A stretch of 64,000 bases of DNA from Anaerolineae bacterium. GTDB taxonomy: Bacteria > Chloroflexota > Anaerolineae > Anaerolineales > Anaerolineaceae. The translations under genes were made by a program, and so were the position numbers. How positions within the stretch are numbered: the first letter of the stretch is position 1; the number at the start of each line of letters is the position of its first letter. The notes under the pieces were generated by a model that was given only the letters and a program-made list of their open reading frames with translations, was not told where the DNA came from and made no database searches. The DNA is taken from the NCBI GenBank assembly GCA_013178295.1, contig JABLWW010000016.1, positions 1-64,000 of the forward strand, written 5' to 3'. Shown here piece after piece: positions 10,609 through 19,490 of this stretch.

Positions 10609-12231
10609 TCAGCTCAGGTACTCCCGCAGGTTGCGGCTGCGGGTAGGATGACGCAGCTTGCGCAAGGCTTTGGCTTCGATTTGCCGAATGCGTTCGCGCG
10701 TTACGTTAAAATAGCGGCTCACTTCTTCCAGAGTGTGATCTTTCCCGTCAATCAATCCAAAGCGGAGTTCGAGCACCTGGCGCTCGCGCTCTGAAAGAGC
10801 GGCAAGGGCATTTTGCACCTGTTCGCGCAGCATTTCGCGGGCGGCGGCGTCCATAGGCTCAAGTGCTTCATCATCCTCGATAAAATCACCCAGCTGGCTG
10901 CTCTCTTCATCACCGATGGGGCGCTCCAGTGAAACAGGCTCTTCGGCAGACTGTAGCACGCGTTGCACCTTGGCGGTTGCCCAAAGCCAGCGGCGCTGGA
11001 CATCGGGATTGAGCGCGCTTTGATCGGTTTTGGCTTTCTCAATTGCCTGGCGGTCTTCCTCCGATAAGAACCCCCCCTCGATCGCCAATTCTTCGTTGGT
11101 CGGCTCGCGACCCAGTTGTTGCACCATCGAGCGTTGCACGCGCAACAGACGGGTGATGGATTCAAAAAGGTGGACGGGAATGCGGATGGTGCGGGCTTGT
11201 TCGGCGATGTAACGGCTGATGGACTGTCGTATCCACCAGGTGGCATAGGTGCTGAATTTGAAGCCGCGTGCTGGATCGAATTTATTAACCGCTCGCAGCA
11301 GCCCAATGTTGCCCTCCTGGATGAGATCGAGGAATGAGATACCCCGCCCCAGGTAGCGCTTGGCAATGCTGACCACTAGCCTCAAGTTGGCGCGCGTCAG
11401 CGTTTGACTGGCTTCCTCAGCGCGTTTGAGAACTTGTTCTTTTTCCTGAGCAAAAGCCTGACCGGAGAGTCGATGTTGCTCAAAAAAGGAGCGATCAGGC
11501 AAGGACTCATGCTCTTTCAAATAGTTAAACAAAGGTTTGGCAACACGTTCAGGCAGGAGTGCAAGGCAGATGAAGACGGTAAAGGCGTTACGCACCAACC
11601 CGTCCCACAGTGCGTCTTTGCCCCACAAGCCATTGTCCAGATAACTACGGAAGTATGAAGGCACATCCGATTGCCATTGATGCCGCAGCATTTGCGCTTC
11701 GCTGAGCATTAGACTGAGATCGGGTATTTCATTCTGGTTGAGGCGTTGAACATCTTGCTGCAAACGCTCCCATGAAGTGTATAAATCCTGGATAATCTCC
11801 GCATATAGGGCACGATGCAAGTCTCTCGGCTTGCATTTAGCTTGTACATGGTGGCTTAGTGTCTCCAGGTAACGCGCGGCTTCGATGCGCACCGCTAAAC
11901 GAAATTCGCTGTCTGTATCGAGAAGATTAATTTGCCCAATCTCTTTTAGATAGAGCCGCACCGGGTCTTCAGAAAGCTCTACAGCAATGGTGGGGTCTTC
12001 AAGAAGCTCCAGCGGGTCTTCAAGAGGGATTTCTCCCCATTCGCTTGCTGAAAGCTCGAGGGCGTGTTCTTCGTTGTCCTCATGGTTGGCAATTTGTTTC
12101 GCGGACAGCAAAGTATTGGTGACTGGATCGAGGCTGCTTTTGGAAGTTTTGGATGAACGACGCGCCGGGGGAGATTTTGCCGCTGTAGCGGTTTTGGTGT
12201 TTGGTTTTCTGCCTGCCATGCGGTTAATCAT
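10609..12231 (-). CDS. RNA polymerase sigma-70 family factor (dnaG-linked, second RpoD-like)
   Basis: 540 aa. Region 1.2 ([17 protein letters not shown], ~residue 88), a ~150-residue non-conserved insert, region 2 ([20 protein letters not shown] and the -10-recognition helix [20 protein letters not shown]), region 3, and region 4 with helix-turn-helix [20 protein letters not shown] are all present. The N-terminus is a Lys/Ser-rich disordered tail without an evident region 1.1. The recognition helices are close to those of the primary sigma at 32022-33218, so promoter choice probably overlaps. It is 16 bp downstream of dnaG, a classic pairing. Start codon not certain: ATG at 12219 is an alternative; neither has a clear ribosome site. 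Confidence 0.9.
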   Translation of the reverse strand: MINRMAGRKPNTKTATAAKSPPARRSSKTSKSSLDPVTNTLLSAKQIANHEDNEEHALELSASEWGEIPLEDPLELLEDPTIAVELSEDPVRLYLKEIGQINLLDTDSEFRLAVRIEAARYLETLSHHVQAKCKPRDLHRALYAEIIQDLYTSWERLQQDVQRLNQNEIPDLSLMLSEAQMLRHQWQSDVPSYFRSYLDNGLWGKDALWDGLVRNAFTVFICLALLPERVAKPLFNYLKEHESLPDRSFFEQHRLSGQAFAQEKEQVLKRAEEASQTLTRANLRLVVSIAKRYLGRGISFLDLIQEGNIGLLRAVNKFDPARGFKFSTYATWWIRQSISRYIAEQARTIRIPVHLFESITRLLRVQRSMVQQLGREPTNEELAIEGGFLSEEDRQAIEKAKTDQSALNPDVQRRWLWATAKVQRVLQSAEEPVSLERPIGDEESSQLGDFIEDDEALEPMDAAAREMLREQVQNALAALSERERQVLELRFGLIDGKDHTLEEVSRYFNVTRERIRQIEAKALRKLRHPTRSRNLREYLS

Positions 12232-12247
12232 ATACTAAAGTGATGAT

Positions 12248-14158
12248 TTAATCCAGTCGAAAGGGTTGCGCCAGAGCGCGGTTGAGTCGGGATTTGGTAA
12301 TGGTGTATTGGGCGATAATTCCCTGATAAGCTTCCGGACTGGTTTCCCCCTGCTCCTGCAAATCCTGTTGAAGCATGCGTACCTGTTGGAGACCGGCTTC
12401 GGTGCGCACCAGCCGCAAGCGCAGCATGGAGCGCGTCAGGTCTTCGACCAACGCTTTGTCCTTTAATGCCCTGTGAATGGGTTGTTGTTTTAACTCATCT
12501 ACCAACGCACGCAGTGTATCAGGCAATCTGGTTTCAAGGTACTCGTTTGGGGCGAGGTCTTCTTGTTCGAGCGATTCCTGTATCAAGCGCGCCAGCATTT
12601 GATGGTCGCTGTATTCAAAGTCTTGTACACCCAGGCGGCTAAGCCCGGCTGCCTGCAGGGCACGGTCGAGCTGGTAGAGCGCTTCGGGGTTGCGTATCAG
12701 CAAGCTGAGACAGTGTGCTTCGAGGGCATGGGGAAGTGTTTCGGCTTTGCTGTGTGCCTCGATTGCCTGACTGATTTGGGTGGGGCGTGCGATGCCCCGC
12801 CCGGGTCGGCTTCTGGGTTGGTAGCCTGTTCCCTCTATCAGGGTGCGCTCATCCAGTTTTAGAAGGCGGGCAAGACGTTGGCGGTATGTGTCGCGTTCCA
12901 CTGCGCTGGGCACATCATTGATAAGGGGGATGATACGTTGCACAATCTCGCTTTTGGTTTTGGGGTCTTCTAGATCGCGCCCAGCGATGGATACTTCCAT
13001 GACATGCAACACAATCGGTTTTGCGTTTGCCAGTATGCTTTCCCATTCTTTTGGGTCGCGTAACGCAATTTCATCTGGGTCAAGCCCTTCAGGCAGGGTG
13101 GTCACGCGCAGGTCAGCGTTGAGGCGTGCTTCCTGACGCAGCAAACCGCGGGCGTCAAAGATGAGTTCGTTGCTGTGGTCGAGCGCCTGCCGGGCTAATT
13201 CCAAGCCGCGCAGGGTGGCGTGTTGACCGGCGGCGTCTGCATCCAGGGCAAGGATGATACGGCGGGTGAACCGCTTGAGCAGGCGGAACTGGTCTTCGCT
13301 CAGCGCCGTACCCATAGGCGATACCGTATTGCGAAAACCCGCTTGGTGCAGGGCGATGACGTCAAGATATCCTTCTACAATGACTGCCTGTTCGCGCTCG
13401 CGGATGGGTTTACGTGCCAGATCAAGACCATACAGCAGGCGTCCCTTGTCAAAAAGGGCGGTTTGCGGAGAGTTGAGAAATTTGGGTTCATCAGCTGGGT
13501 TGAGACGTCGGGCGCCAAAACCGCACATCTTCCCGTTCATTTCGCGTATAGGAAACATAATGCGGTTACGGAAACGGTCGTATACCCCCCCAGCTTCCTG
13601 GCGTTCGCTTACCAGACCGGCAGCCAGCATATCTTCGGTTGAGTAGCTTTTAGATGCCAGAAAACGGATAAGAGAGTCCCAGCTTTCAGGGGCATAACCC
13701 AGACCGAAGCTTTCAATGCTGGTTTCGGACAGCCCGCGCTGCTGCAAATAGTCCAGCGCTGCTTTTCCAGCGGGAGTGTGCATCAGCTGGTGGTGATAAA
13801 ATGTTACGGCTTCTTCCAGCAGGGTGCGCAGACGCTCGTTGTATTCGTCAGCCTCTGTTTTTTCTGGAGAGGGAGACTCAAGTGGGACACCCGCACGCTG
13901 CGCAAGATATTTCAGCGCCTGACTGAAGTCCCACCCCTCTTTTTTCATGATAAAACGAAAGATATCGCCGCCTTCGTTGCACTGCCCAAAGCAACGCCAG
14001 GTTCCCGAATCTGGAAAGACGACAAAGGCGGGAGTGCGCGTGTTGCTGTGAAAGGGGCAAAAACCCGTGAAGCTCTTTCCAGAGCGGCGCAGCTTGACCG
14101 TTTCGGAGACCAGATCAACAATATCAATGCGGGATTTGATTTCGTCAATGACACTCAT
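12248..14158 (-). CDS. dnaG: DNA primase
   Basis: 636 aa. Makes RNA primers for replication. N-terminal zinc ribbon: FCPFHSNT and WRCFGQCNEGGD, ligands C34, H37, C56 and C60 (the last pair spaced by three rather than two residues). RNA-polymerase core and TOPRIM domain follow, with VIVEGYLDVIALHQAGF (Glu) and LALDADAAGQ (Asp-x-Asp). The C-terminal ~200 residues are the helicase-binding region. No Shine-Dalgarno is seen; a TAGAAT hexamer lies 7 nt upstream of the ATG, so the mRNA may be leaderless. Confidence 0.96.
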   Translation of the reverse strand: MSVIDEIKSRIDIVDLVSETVKLRRSGKSFTGFCPFHSNTRTPAFVVFPDSGTWRCFGQCNEGGDIFRFIMKKEGWDFSQALKYLAQRAGVPLESPSPEKTEADEYNERLRTLLEEAVTFYHHQLMHTPAGKAALDYLQQRGLSETSIESFGLGYAPESWDSLIRFLASKSYSTEDMLAAGLVSERQEAGGVYDRFRNRIMFPIREMNGKMCGFGARRLNPADEPKFLNSPQTALFDKGRLLYGLDLARKPIREREQAVIVEGYLDVIALHQAGFRNTVSPMGTALSEDQFRLLKRFTRRIILALDADAAGQHATLRGLELARQALDHSNELIFDARGLLRQEARLNADLRVTTLPEGLDPDEIALRDPKEWESILANAKPIVLHVMEVSIAGRDLEDPKTKSEIVQRIIPLINDVPSAVERDTYRQRLARLLKLDERTLIEGTGYQPRSRPGRGIARPTQISQAIEAHSKAETLPHALEAHCLSLLIRNPEALYQLDRALQAAGLSRLGVQDFEYSDHQMLARLIQESLEQEDLAPNEYLETRLPDTLRALVDELKQQPIHRALKDKALVEDLTRSMLRLRLVRTEAGLQQVRMLQQDLQEQGETSPEAYQGIIAQYTITKSRLNRALAQPFRLD

Positions 14159-14280
14159 GTTGTTATTCTACTCCACAAGCGGATAGAAAAAAAAGATTGC
14201 AAGCCAAAATTGATTTGTTTGGGATGTTTTACGGAATGTTCTCAGTCTGTTTATATTACAATTGAATACGGTGAGGTTTC

Positions 14281-15744
14281 ATGTCTGGCTTTAGAGCAGT
14301 GGGCTTCTTCCTTCTTATCATGGTTACTGCGTGTCATCAACTGGCATTGCCATATCCGCTCACGCAGCCATCTGTAGAGGCTGTGGCGATACCCTCTCCA
14401 TCCCCTGAGGTTCTCAAGCAACTCCCTGCCACCTGGACTCCGCAAGGGGAGGGGGTGCCTGCTCAGCAAGATACCCCCTCCCCTGTAGGGGAAACAGATT
14501 TTTCTGTCTGGGTGTTGAATGAGGATGATCATGCCATTCTGCGCATTGGATATCAGAGCCAGAAAATTGAGCATAAGATCGTAATCAATGGCACACCGCT
14601 GGATGTGGCTGTGGATGAGCATGCCATCTGGGTGATTGAAGGTGTGGATGAAAGCCGCAGCAACATTTTGCGTATTGACCGGCACACCAATGTTGTGGTT
14701 GCCAGTATTCCAATTATTTATGGTGCAGCGCTTTCGCTGACGACAGGCGAGGGCGCTGTGTGGGTGGGGATCGCTGAGCCGACTTCCCTTCATGAAACGT
14801 CCGGAGGGATAGAATACGCACAGAGCGGTGGTGTTGTGCGTATTGATGCACAAACGAATCAGATTACCCATTATATCAAGACAGGGGCAGTTGCTGCCGA
14901 GGTGGTGTATTACCAGCGCGCCCTGTGGGTGCTGGAGTGGATGTTTTTGTATTCTTACGTTGATCGTATAGACCTTGCTTCGAGGGATTTTGTCATCCGC
15001 TCTCTGCCCGAAACCCCTGACATGGACGAGTATCTTCACCAGTTTGGTCATATCGCGCTGAATCACGCTGGCATCTGGGCAACACCGCTGGAGGATAATA
15101 CCGAGTTTATTTACCGCATGAATGCTGAAGATGGGAAAATCGAATCATTTATTCAGGTTGGGGGCAGTGCCGCAGATATACTGGCAACTGAGGATTCTGT
15201 TTGGGTGGCGCTGCGTAGCGGGACGGTGTTGCGGATTGAACCATCTACTGAGCAGATCACTGAGGCAATTAAGGCTGGCGGCAGATTGAGCAATCTCTAT
15301 CTAAACCGTGATGTGCTTTGGGCACTCAGCCGCATGGATGCGCAGGTGTATTCGATTGATCTAACAAACCGCAGCGTGTCTGAAGGCGTCATGACAGGCA
15401 ATGTGCCCAAGCCGCGTCTCACGCCAAGCCCCACTCCCCCGCCGTTGGATGCTGGAGACACCCCCTGGCATCCCTGTTCCAGCGGCTATGAATCCAAAAT
15501 GCGGGTGGGCATGCAGGCGATGGTCAACCCAGACCCGCCCCTGGCAAATCGTGTGCGGGATGATGCCGGTCGGCAAGCCACAGTGATTGGGCAGATCGAA
15601 CCTGGCGAGATTGTTGAAATCCTGGCGGGGCCGCTGTGTGCAGATAATTGGGTGTGGTGGAAGGTGAAGAGCGTGGATACGGGGTTGAGCGGCTGGACAG
15701 CTGAGGGGGATGGCAGCAATTACTGGCTGGTTCCCGTTCAGTAA
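14281..15744 (+). CDS. Beta-propeller-like lipoprotein with C-terminal SH3-like domain
   Basis: 487 aa. A signal peptide ends in a lipobox (VTAC, Cys18). Residues ~70-370 contain repeating units around Trp (ILRIGYQSQKIEHKI, WVIEGVDESRSNILRID, VWVALRSGTVLRIEPSTEQI), the pattern of a YVTN/Vgb-type propeller. A Pro/Thr linker (TPSPTPPPLD) leads to a bacterial SH3-like domain (RVRDDAGRQATVIGQIEPGE and later WWKVKSVDTGLSGWTAEG). It is probably anchored outside the cell. GGTGAGG stands 5 nt before the ATG. Function unknown. Divergent from dnaG. Confidence 0.8.
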   Translation: MSGFRAVGFFLLIMVTACHQLALPYPLTQPSVEAVAIPSPSPEVLKQLPATWTPQGEGVPAQQDTPSPVGETDFSVWVLNEDDHAILRIGYQSQKIEHKIVINGTPLDVAVDEHAIWVIEGVDESRSNILRIDRHTNVVVASIPIIYGAALSLTTGEGAVWVGIAEPTSLHETSGGIEYAQSGGVVRIDAQTNQITHYIKTGAVAAEVVYYQRALWVLEWMFLYSYVDRIDLASRDFVIRSLPETPDMDEYLHQFGHIALNHAGIWATPLEDNTEFIYRMNAEDGKIESFIQVGGSAADILATEDSVWVALRSGTVLRIEPSTEQITEAIKAGGRLSNLYLNRDVLWALSRMDAQVYSIDLTNRSVSEGVMTGNVPKPRLTPSPTPPPLDAGDTPWHPCSSGYESKMRVGMQAMVNPDPPLANRVRDDAGRQATVIGQIEPGEIVEILAGPLCADNWVWWKVKSVDTGLSGWTAEGDGSNYWLVPVQ

Positions 15745-15750
15745 GAAAAA

Positions 15751-15775
15751 CTCCCCGAGGGTATTCCCCGGGGAG
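15751..15775 (-). terminator. Rho-independent terminator of the 15786-16625 lipoprotein gene
   Basis: Arms CTCCCCG and CGGGGAG with an inner GGG/CCC pair and TATT loop. On the - strand the hairpin is followed by TTTTTCTTAC. It sits between two convergent genes; on the + strand there is no T run. Confidence 0.75.
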
Positions 15776-15785
15776 CATGTTGCTT

Positions 15786-16625
15786 CTAAAATCCTTCCGT
15801 CCATTCTGGGCCTGGGGTGCCAAACCCTTCGTCCCAGGGGTGAAGTTCAATTTCGCCTGGGCATTTTCCGGTGTCGGCGTTCGGGAAAACTCCCAGCCCC
15901 AAGTTGTTGGTGCGGCAGCGCCATGTGGGCTGTTTGCTGTTTTTGAAGCTGATGTCATGCTGCCATGCGACTGAGCCGTCTGGCAGGCGCACCTCAAAAC
16001 GATAATCAAACATCCAAAATGGCGGGTTGGTGATATAGGAGTGTTTCAGCACGATGTAGCCCTGATTGGGGTTGTCTGGTATAGCAGTCAGATTTTTCTT
16101 TAGCCAGGGTGATGGGTTGCGGTCGTAAATCCACAGTTGGGTTCCTTCCACCAAAGGCTGTTCCAGCGTGAACATAAATGTGCACGAAAGGTTGGGGAAG
16201 ATCAACTGTGGTTTGCCGTCAACCATCACGGCATGATAGGCTTTTTGCGGGGCAATCCAGGCTTGTGCAGCTGGTTCGCTGTCAATCTTTGCACACCAGG
16301 CGTTGAAGCCCTGTGGTAGCGGCTCTGGTGTGGCGGTTATCTCGCTGCTGGCTACTGAGAGGTCTTCTGTACTTTGTAGTGTGGTTGGCGTGCTTTCGAC
16401 TTGGGTTGGTGGCGGTTGGGTGGCTGTTGGCGGAAAGGGGGTTGCCGTGATGACTTTTTCTTGTACCTGAGTAACCACAATGGTCTCGCGCACCACGACT
16501 GTTTGCGGCACAAGAACGGTTTTTTCCACACTCTTTGTGTTGCATCCGCTGACAGCAATTGCCAGCATGGTGAACAGAGCGAGTCGGGCAAAAAGGGGGA
16601 GCAGGGGTGATGGATACTGTTTCAT
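15786..16625 (-). CDS. Lipoprotein, function unknown
   Basis: 279 aa. Lipobox AVSGC (~Cys28) after a hydrophobic signal. A Val/Thr-rich segment (VLVPQTVVVRETIVVTQVQE) and a Pro/Thr linker lead to a ~170-residue globular domain with Trp-rich strands (LWIYDRNPSPWLKKNL, FWMFDYRFEVRLPDGSVAWQ). I recognise no family. The two paired Cys (CAKI, LSCTF and later CRTN, GKCPG) could form disulfides outside the cell. Separately transcribed and ends at the hairpin 15751-15775. Confidence 0.7.
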   Translation of the reverse strand: MKQYPSPLLPLFARLALFTMLAIAVSGCNTKSVEKTVLVPQTVVVRETIVVTQVQEKVITATPFPPTATQPPPTQVESTPTTLQSTEDLSVASSEITATPEPLPQGFNAWCAKIDSEPAAQAWIAPQKAYHAVMVDGKPQLIFPNLSCTFMFTLEQPLVEGTQLWIYDRNPSPWLKKNLTAIPDNPNQGYIVLKHSYITNPPFWMFDYRFEVRLPDGSVAWQHDISFKNSKQPTWRCRTNNLGLGVFPNADTGKCPGEIELHPWDEGFGTPGPEWTEGF

Positions 16626-16696
16626 GGTTTCTTTCTTCTAGACGATTTTTATGGCTATAAAAATTTTGAGCTCTACAAGAGTAGCTATATGGAGGG

Positions 16697-17596
16697 CTAA
16701 CCCAGAAATATCCCCGCTGAAAAAAGGATAGGTGTAACAATGTTGACCAGGGCAGTTGTTGCCATATACGGGATTAATCTCTCGATGTTATTGGCATAGC
16801 GATATACACCCAGATAAGCCGGGATGGCAATGATCAGTGCCCCCAAACCGAGCAAACTCATGGGTGGGAGGTGTCCGGTTAGAACTCCAATCAGGATGGC
16901 AATATATGTTGCAAACAGATAAACCCCCAGGATAATCAGGGCTTTTGGCTTGCCGATCGCAATCAAGATGTTACGGCGTCCTACCTGACGGTCGGCGTCA
17001 ACATCCGGGATTTGATTGACGAGCAACAGGCTGTTCAAAAGAAAATAAGGGATGAGTGAGGCAATGAAAGAGGATATAGAAAATTCCCCGCTCAACACAA
17101 AATCCGTGCCCATTACCATGAGAGGCCCAAACCCAAGACCCGGGGCAACAAGGCACAAAACTGGGTTGCGGGTGACAACCGGCGAGTAGCCGTAGATAAT
17201 CAGCATCCCCAGAATCCCCAAGGGGAGAAGTTCTACACCGCGTCTGAAAACGAAGTAAATACCCAGCAGCCCAGCAATGCCGAGCGTTATCCATGCCACA
17301 ATCAGCGCGCTGCGCGCCGCGTCCGGATTACCCGGTAGGGTGCCTGTGCCTCCGCTGAAAGGGGTGCGGACAGTGATTAAATCCAGCCCGCTTTTGAAGT
17401 CAAAATATTCGTTGAAGGCGTTGACGCTGATATGGGCAGCGATGGCGCCAATCAAAACCATGATGAGAAGCCCTACATCCAGCGATCCTGTGCGCCAATA
17501 GGCAGTTGCTACGCCAATAGAGGCAAAGGCTGGGGTGAGGATCAGAAATTGTAAACGCATGGGAGCTATAATGAGTTTGAGACGTTGCAAGTTCAT
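16697..17596 (-). CDS. UbiA-family prenyltransferase (MenA-like)
   Basis: 299 aa, about eight membrane helices. The first aspartate-rich prenyl-diphosphate motif is NAFNEYFDFKSGLD (~59-72), the second is NQIPDVDADRQVGRRN (~193-208). This pattern fits 1,4-dihydroxy-2-naphthoate prenyltransferase (menaquinone synthesis), but other UbiA substrates cannot be excluded. Its ATG follows the RNase J stop directly (TAG-ATG), so it is co-translated with RNase J. Confidence 0.85.
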   Translation of the reverse strand: MNLQRLKLIIAPMRLQFLILTPAFASIGVATAYWRTGSLDVGLLIMVLIGAIAAHISVNAFNEYFDFKSGLDLITVRTPFSGGTGTLPGNPDAARSALIVAWITLGIAGLLGIYFVFRRGVELLPLGILGMLIIYGYSPVVTRNPVLCLVAPGLGFGPLMVMGTDFVLSGEFSISSFIASLIPYFLLNSLLLVNQIPDVDADRQVGRRNILIAIGKPKALIILGVYLFATYIAILIGVLTGHLPPMSLLGLGALIIAIPAYLGVYRYANNIERLIPYMATTALVNIVTPILFSAGIFLG

Positions 17597-19252
17597 CTAC
17601 ACCTCGCTAACAGTAACAAAGATGAGCGGACGGCGGCGCGTTTCACTGAAAAGATAGTTGCGTATGGCTTTTTCGACATCCCTTTGCACATTTCCGTTGG
17701 CTTGGGCAACGATTTCGCCAATTTTGTTGCGGGTCTGGAGCATCAACTGGTCCGCCTCGCCTTCCAGGATAAAACCATGACTGATGATCTCAGGCTCCTC
17801 GAGCAGTTTTTTCTTGTCTTTGTCCACTTTGAGATGGATAATAACAATTCCCCCCTGCGCCAGCGCCTCACGCTCGCGCATCACCTCTGGGTCAACGTCC
17901 CCCACTCCGGAGCCATCAACAAAAATCATCGAAGCGGGAACACGCTCGCCCAACCGCATTCCATTGCTGTCAATTTCAATGACTTGCCCATCTTCGATGA
18001 CGGCAACGTTTTCCGGTGGAATTCCTACCTGCGTTGCCAGCCGTGCATGTTGCTTCAGGTGGCGAATCTCGCCATGAATGGGTATGAGATATTTGGGTTT
18101 GACCAGGTTGATCAGCAGTTTGATCTCTTCCTGGCTGGCATGACCCGAAACGTGCACCGGGGCAATTAACTCGTAGATAACGTTCGCACCAAGTTGAAAG
18201 AGCCGGTTGATGGTGCCATAGACTGCTTCCTCGTTGCCGGGGATGGCACGCGAGGATAAAATCACCGTATCGCCGGGTTTGATGCTCAGCAGACGATGGC
18301 TGTCGTTTGAAAGCCGCCCGAGAATGGAGGATGGTTCACCCTGTGACCCCGTACACATGATCGTGATTTGGTCATCGGGCATACGCAATGCCTGGTCAAT
18401 GTTCACCAGCAGGTCATCGGGAATATCCAGATATCCCAGTTTGCGGGCAATTTTGGCATTGTCCACCATGCTGCTGCCAACAAATGCCATCTTTCTGTCG
18501 TGACGGAGCGAGGCATTGGCGACCTGCTGCATACGGGAAATCAGAGAGGCAAAGCTGGCAACGAAAATGCGCCCCTTTGCTTCGCGAAAAGCCTGATCGA
18601 GAGCGTCGTCAATCACTCTTTCGGAGGGTGTCCAACCCGTGTATTCAGCATTGGTCGAATCTGCCAGCAGTGCTAGAACGCCGCGCCTGGAGAATTCTGC
18701 CAGTTTGGCATAATCACTGGGCCAGTTGTCCACCGGTGTATGGTCAAACTTGTAGTCTCCGGAGTGAACGATCAGCCCCGCTGGAGTCTGGATGCCCAGC
18801 CCGACGCCGTCTGGAATCGAGTGACAGACATGGAAAAACTCCACCCGAAACGATCCCACCTGGATCACCTCACCCGCCCGTACAGTATGGAGCGTGCTTT
18901 TGGATAATACCCCGTTGCGGGCAAGTTTGACTTCAATGAGACCACGTGTGAGTGGTGTGGCATACACAGGAGCCTGAACTTCGCTCAACAGATGGTGAAG
19001 CGCACCGATGTGGTCCTCATGTCCGTGTGTGATGATGATACCGCGCACTTTTTGCCGCTTGCTGAGCAGAAATTGCATATCTGGGATGATGTAATCCACC
19101 CCCGGCATATTGTTGTCGGGGAACATCATCCCCGCATCAACAACTAGGTACTCCTCGTCGTATTGGTATACCATCATGTTGCGCCCGACTTCGCCTAAGC
19201 CGCCCAGCGGGATAATTCTTAATGGATGATTTTTTTTCACTTTCACCTTCAA
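17597..19252 (-). CDS. rnj: Ribonuclease J
   Basis: 551 aa metallo-beta-lactamase-fold RNase with 5'-exonuclease/endonuclease activity in RNA turnover. The metal motif HGHEDHIG (H76, H78, D80, H81) is intact; HVCHSIPD and VHSGDYKFDHTPV supply further ligands; the beta-CASP domain and CHVSGHAS-like motif (PVHVSGHASQEE) follow. The longest frame begins at TTG 19252, which is inside a T7 run; GTG at 19246 or 19240 (GAAGG 5 nt upstream) is likelier. No promoter can fit between the hairpin at 19258-19288 and the gene, so its mRNA must pass through that hairpin. Confidence 0.95.
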   Translation of the reverse strand: MKVKVKKNHPLRIIPLGGLGEVGRNMMVYQYDEEYLVVDAGMMFPDNNMPGVDYIIPDMQFLLSKRQKVRGIIITHGHEDHIGALHHLLSEVQAPVYATPLTRGLIEVKLARNGVLSKSTLHTVRAGEVIQVGSFRVEFFHVCHSIPDGVGLGIQTPAGLIVHSGDYKFDHTPVDNWPSDYAKLAEFSRRGVLALLADSTNAEYTGWTPSERVIDDALDQAFREAKGRIFVASFASLISRMQQVANASLRHDRKMAFVGSSMVDNAKIARKLGYLDIPDDLLVNIDQALRMPDDQITIMCTGSQGEPSSILGRLSNDSHRLLSIKPGDTVILSSRAIPGNEEAVYGTINRLFQLGANVIYELIAPVHVSGHASQEEIKLLINLVKPKYLIPIHGEIRHLKQHARLATQVGIPPENVAVIEDGQVIEIDSNGMRLGERVPASMIFVDGSGVGDVDPEVMREREALAQGGIVIIHLKVDKDKKKLLEEPEIISHGFILEGEADQLMLQTRNKIGEIVAQANGNVQRDVEKAIRNYLFSETRRRPLIFVTVSEV

Positions 19253-19257
19253 AAAAA

Positions 19258-19288
19258 GACCCGGTGTACATTGCTAAATACCCGGGTC
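19258..19288 (-). terminator. Terminator-like hairpin abutting the RNase J start codon
   Basis: On the - strand, GACCCGG pairs with CCGGGTC; with a bulged A the stem extends to ~10 bp around a ~10-nt loop. It is followed at once by seven T (19257-19251), which overlap the first possible RNase J start codon. It may end chemoreceptor transcription, but it lies downstream of the promoter at 19387-19415 and so is also inside the RNase J leader. Confidence 0.75.
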
Positions 19289-19302
19289 AGGGATTTGACA
19301 AC

Positions 19303-19338
19303 TTAACCTGATGATGAGATCGCAATTTCACTCAGCAT
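19303..19338 (-). other. Possible 11-codon leader ORF upstream of RNase J
   Basis: ATG to TAA reads MLSEIAISSSG, with four Ser codons including TCA TCA TCA. It ends 14 nt before the terminator-like hairpin. There is no clear Shine-Dalgarno, so translation is uncertain. Confidence 0.25.
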
Positions 19339-19386
19339 GTTGGCCGTTTTGCATATTTGACGAAAGCGGCAATATCATGTGGTGTT

Positions 19387-19415
19387 ATTTTAACATGTTG
19401 CCTTTGTTTCGTCAA
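19387..19415 (-). promoter_or_regulatory. Predicted sigma-70 promoter for RNase J
   Basis: On the - strand, -35 TTGACG (19415-19410), 17-bp spacer, -10 TAAAAT (19392-19387). Transcription would start near 19380 and give a ~130-nt leader ending in the hairpin 19288-19258. Confidence 0.7.
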
Positions 19416-19490
19416 AATCTGGGGATATCTCCATTTTGAAAGTCTGTGGCTTTGGTCTTGCTTATGTTGTGCAAAGTTCCACCGCTTGTG

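Noticed and set aside
14251-15066. 271-codon - strand frame opposite the lipoprotein gene
   Set aside because: Antisense shadow with no signal, domain or ribosome site; the + frame has a signal peptide, lipobox and domain repeats.
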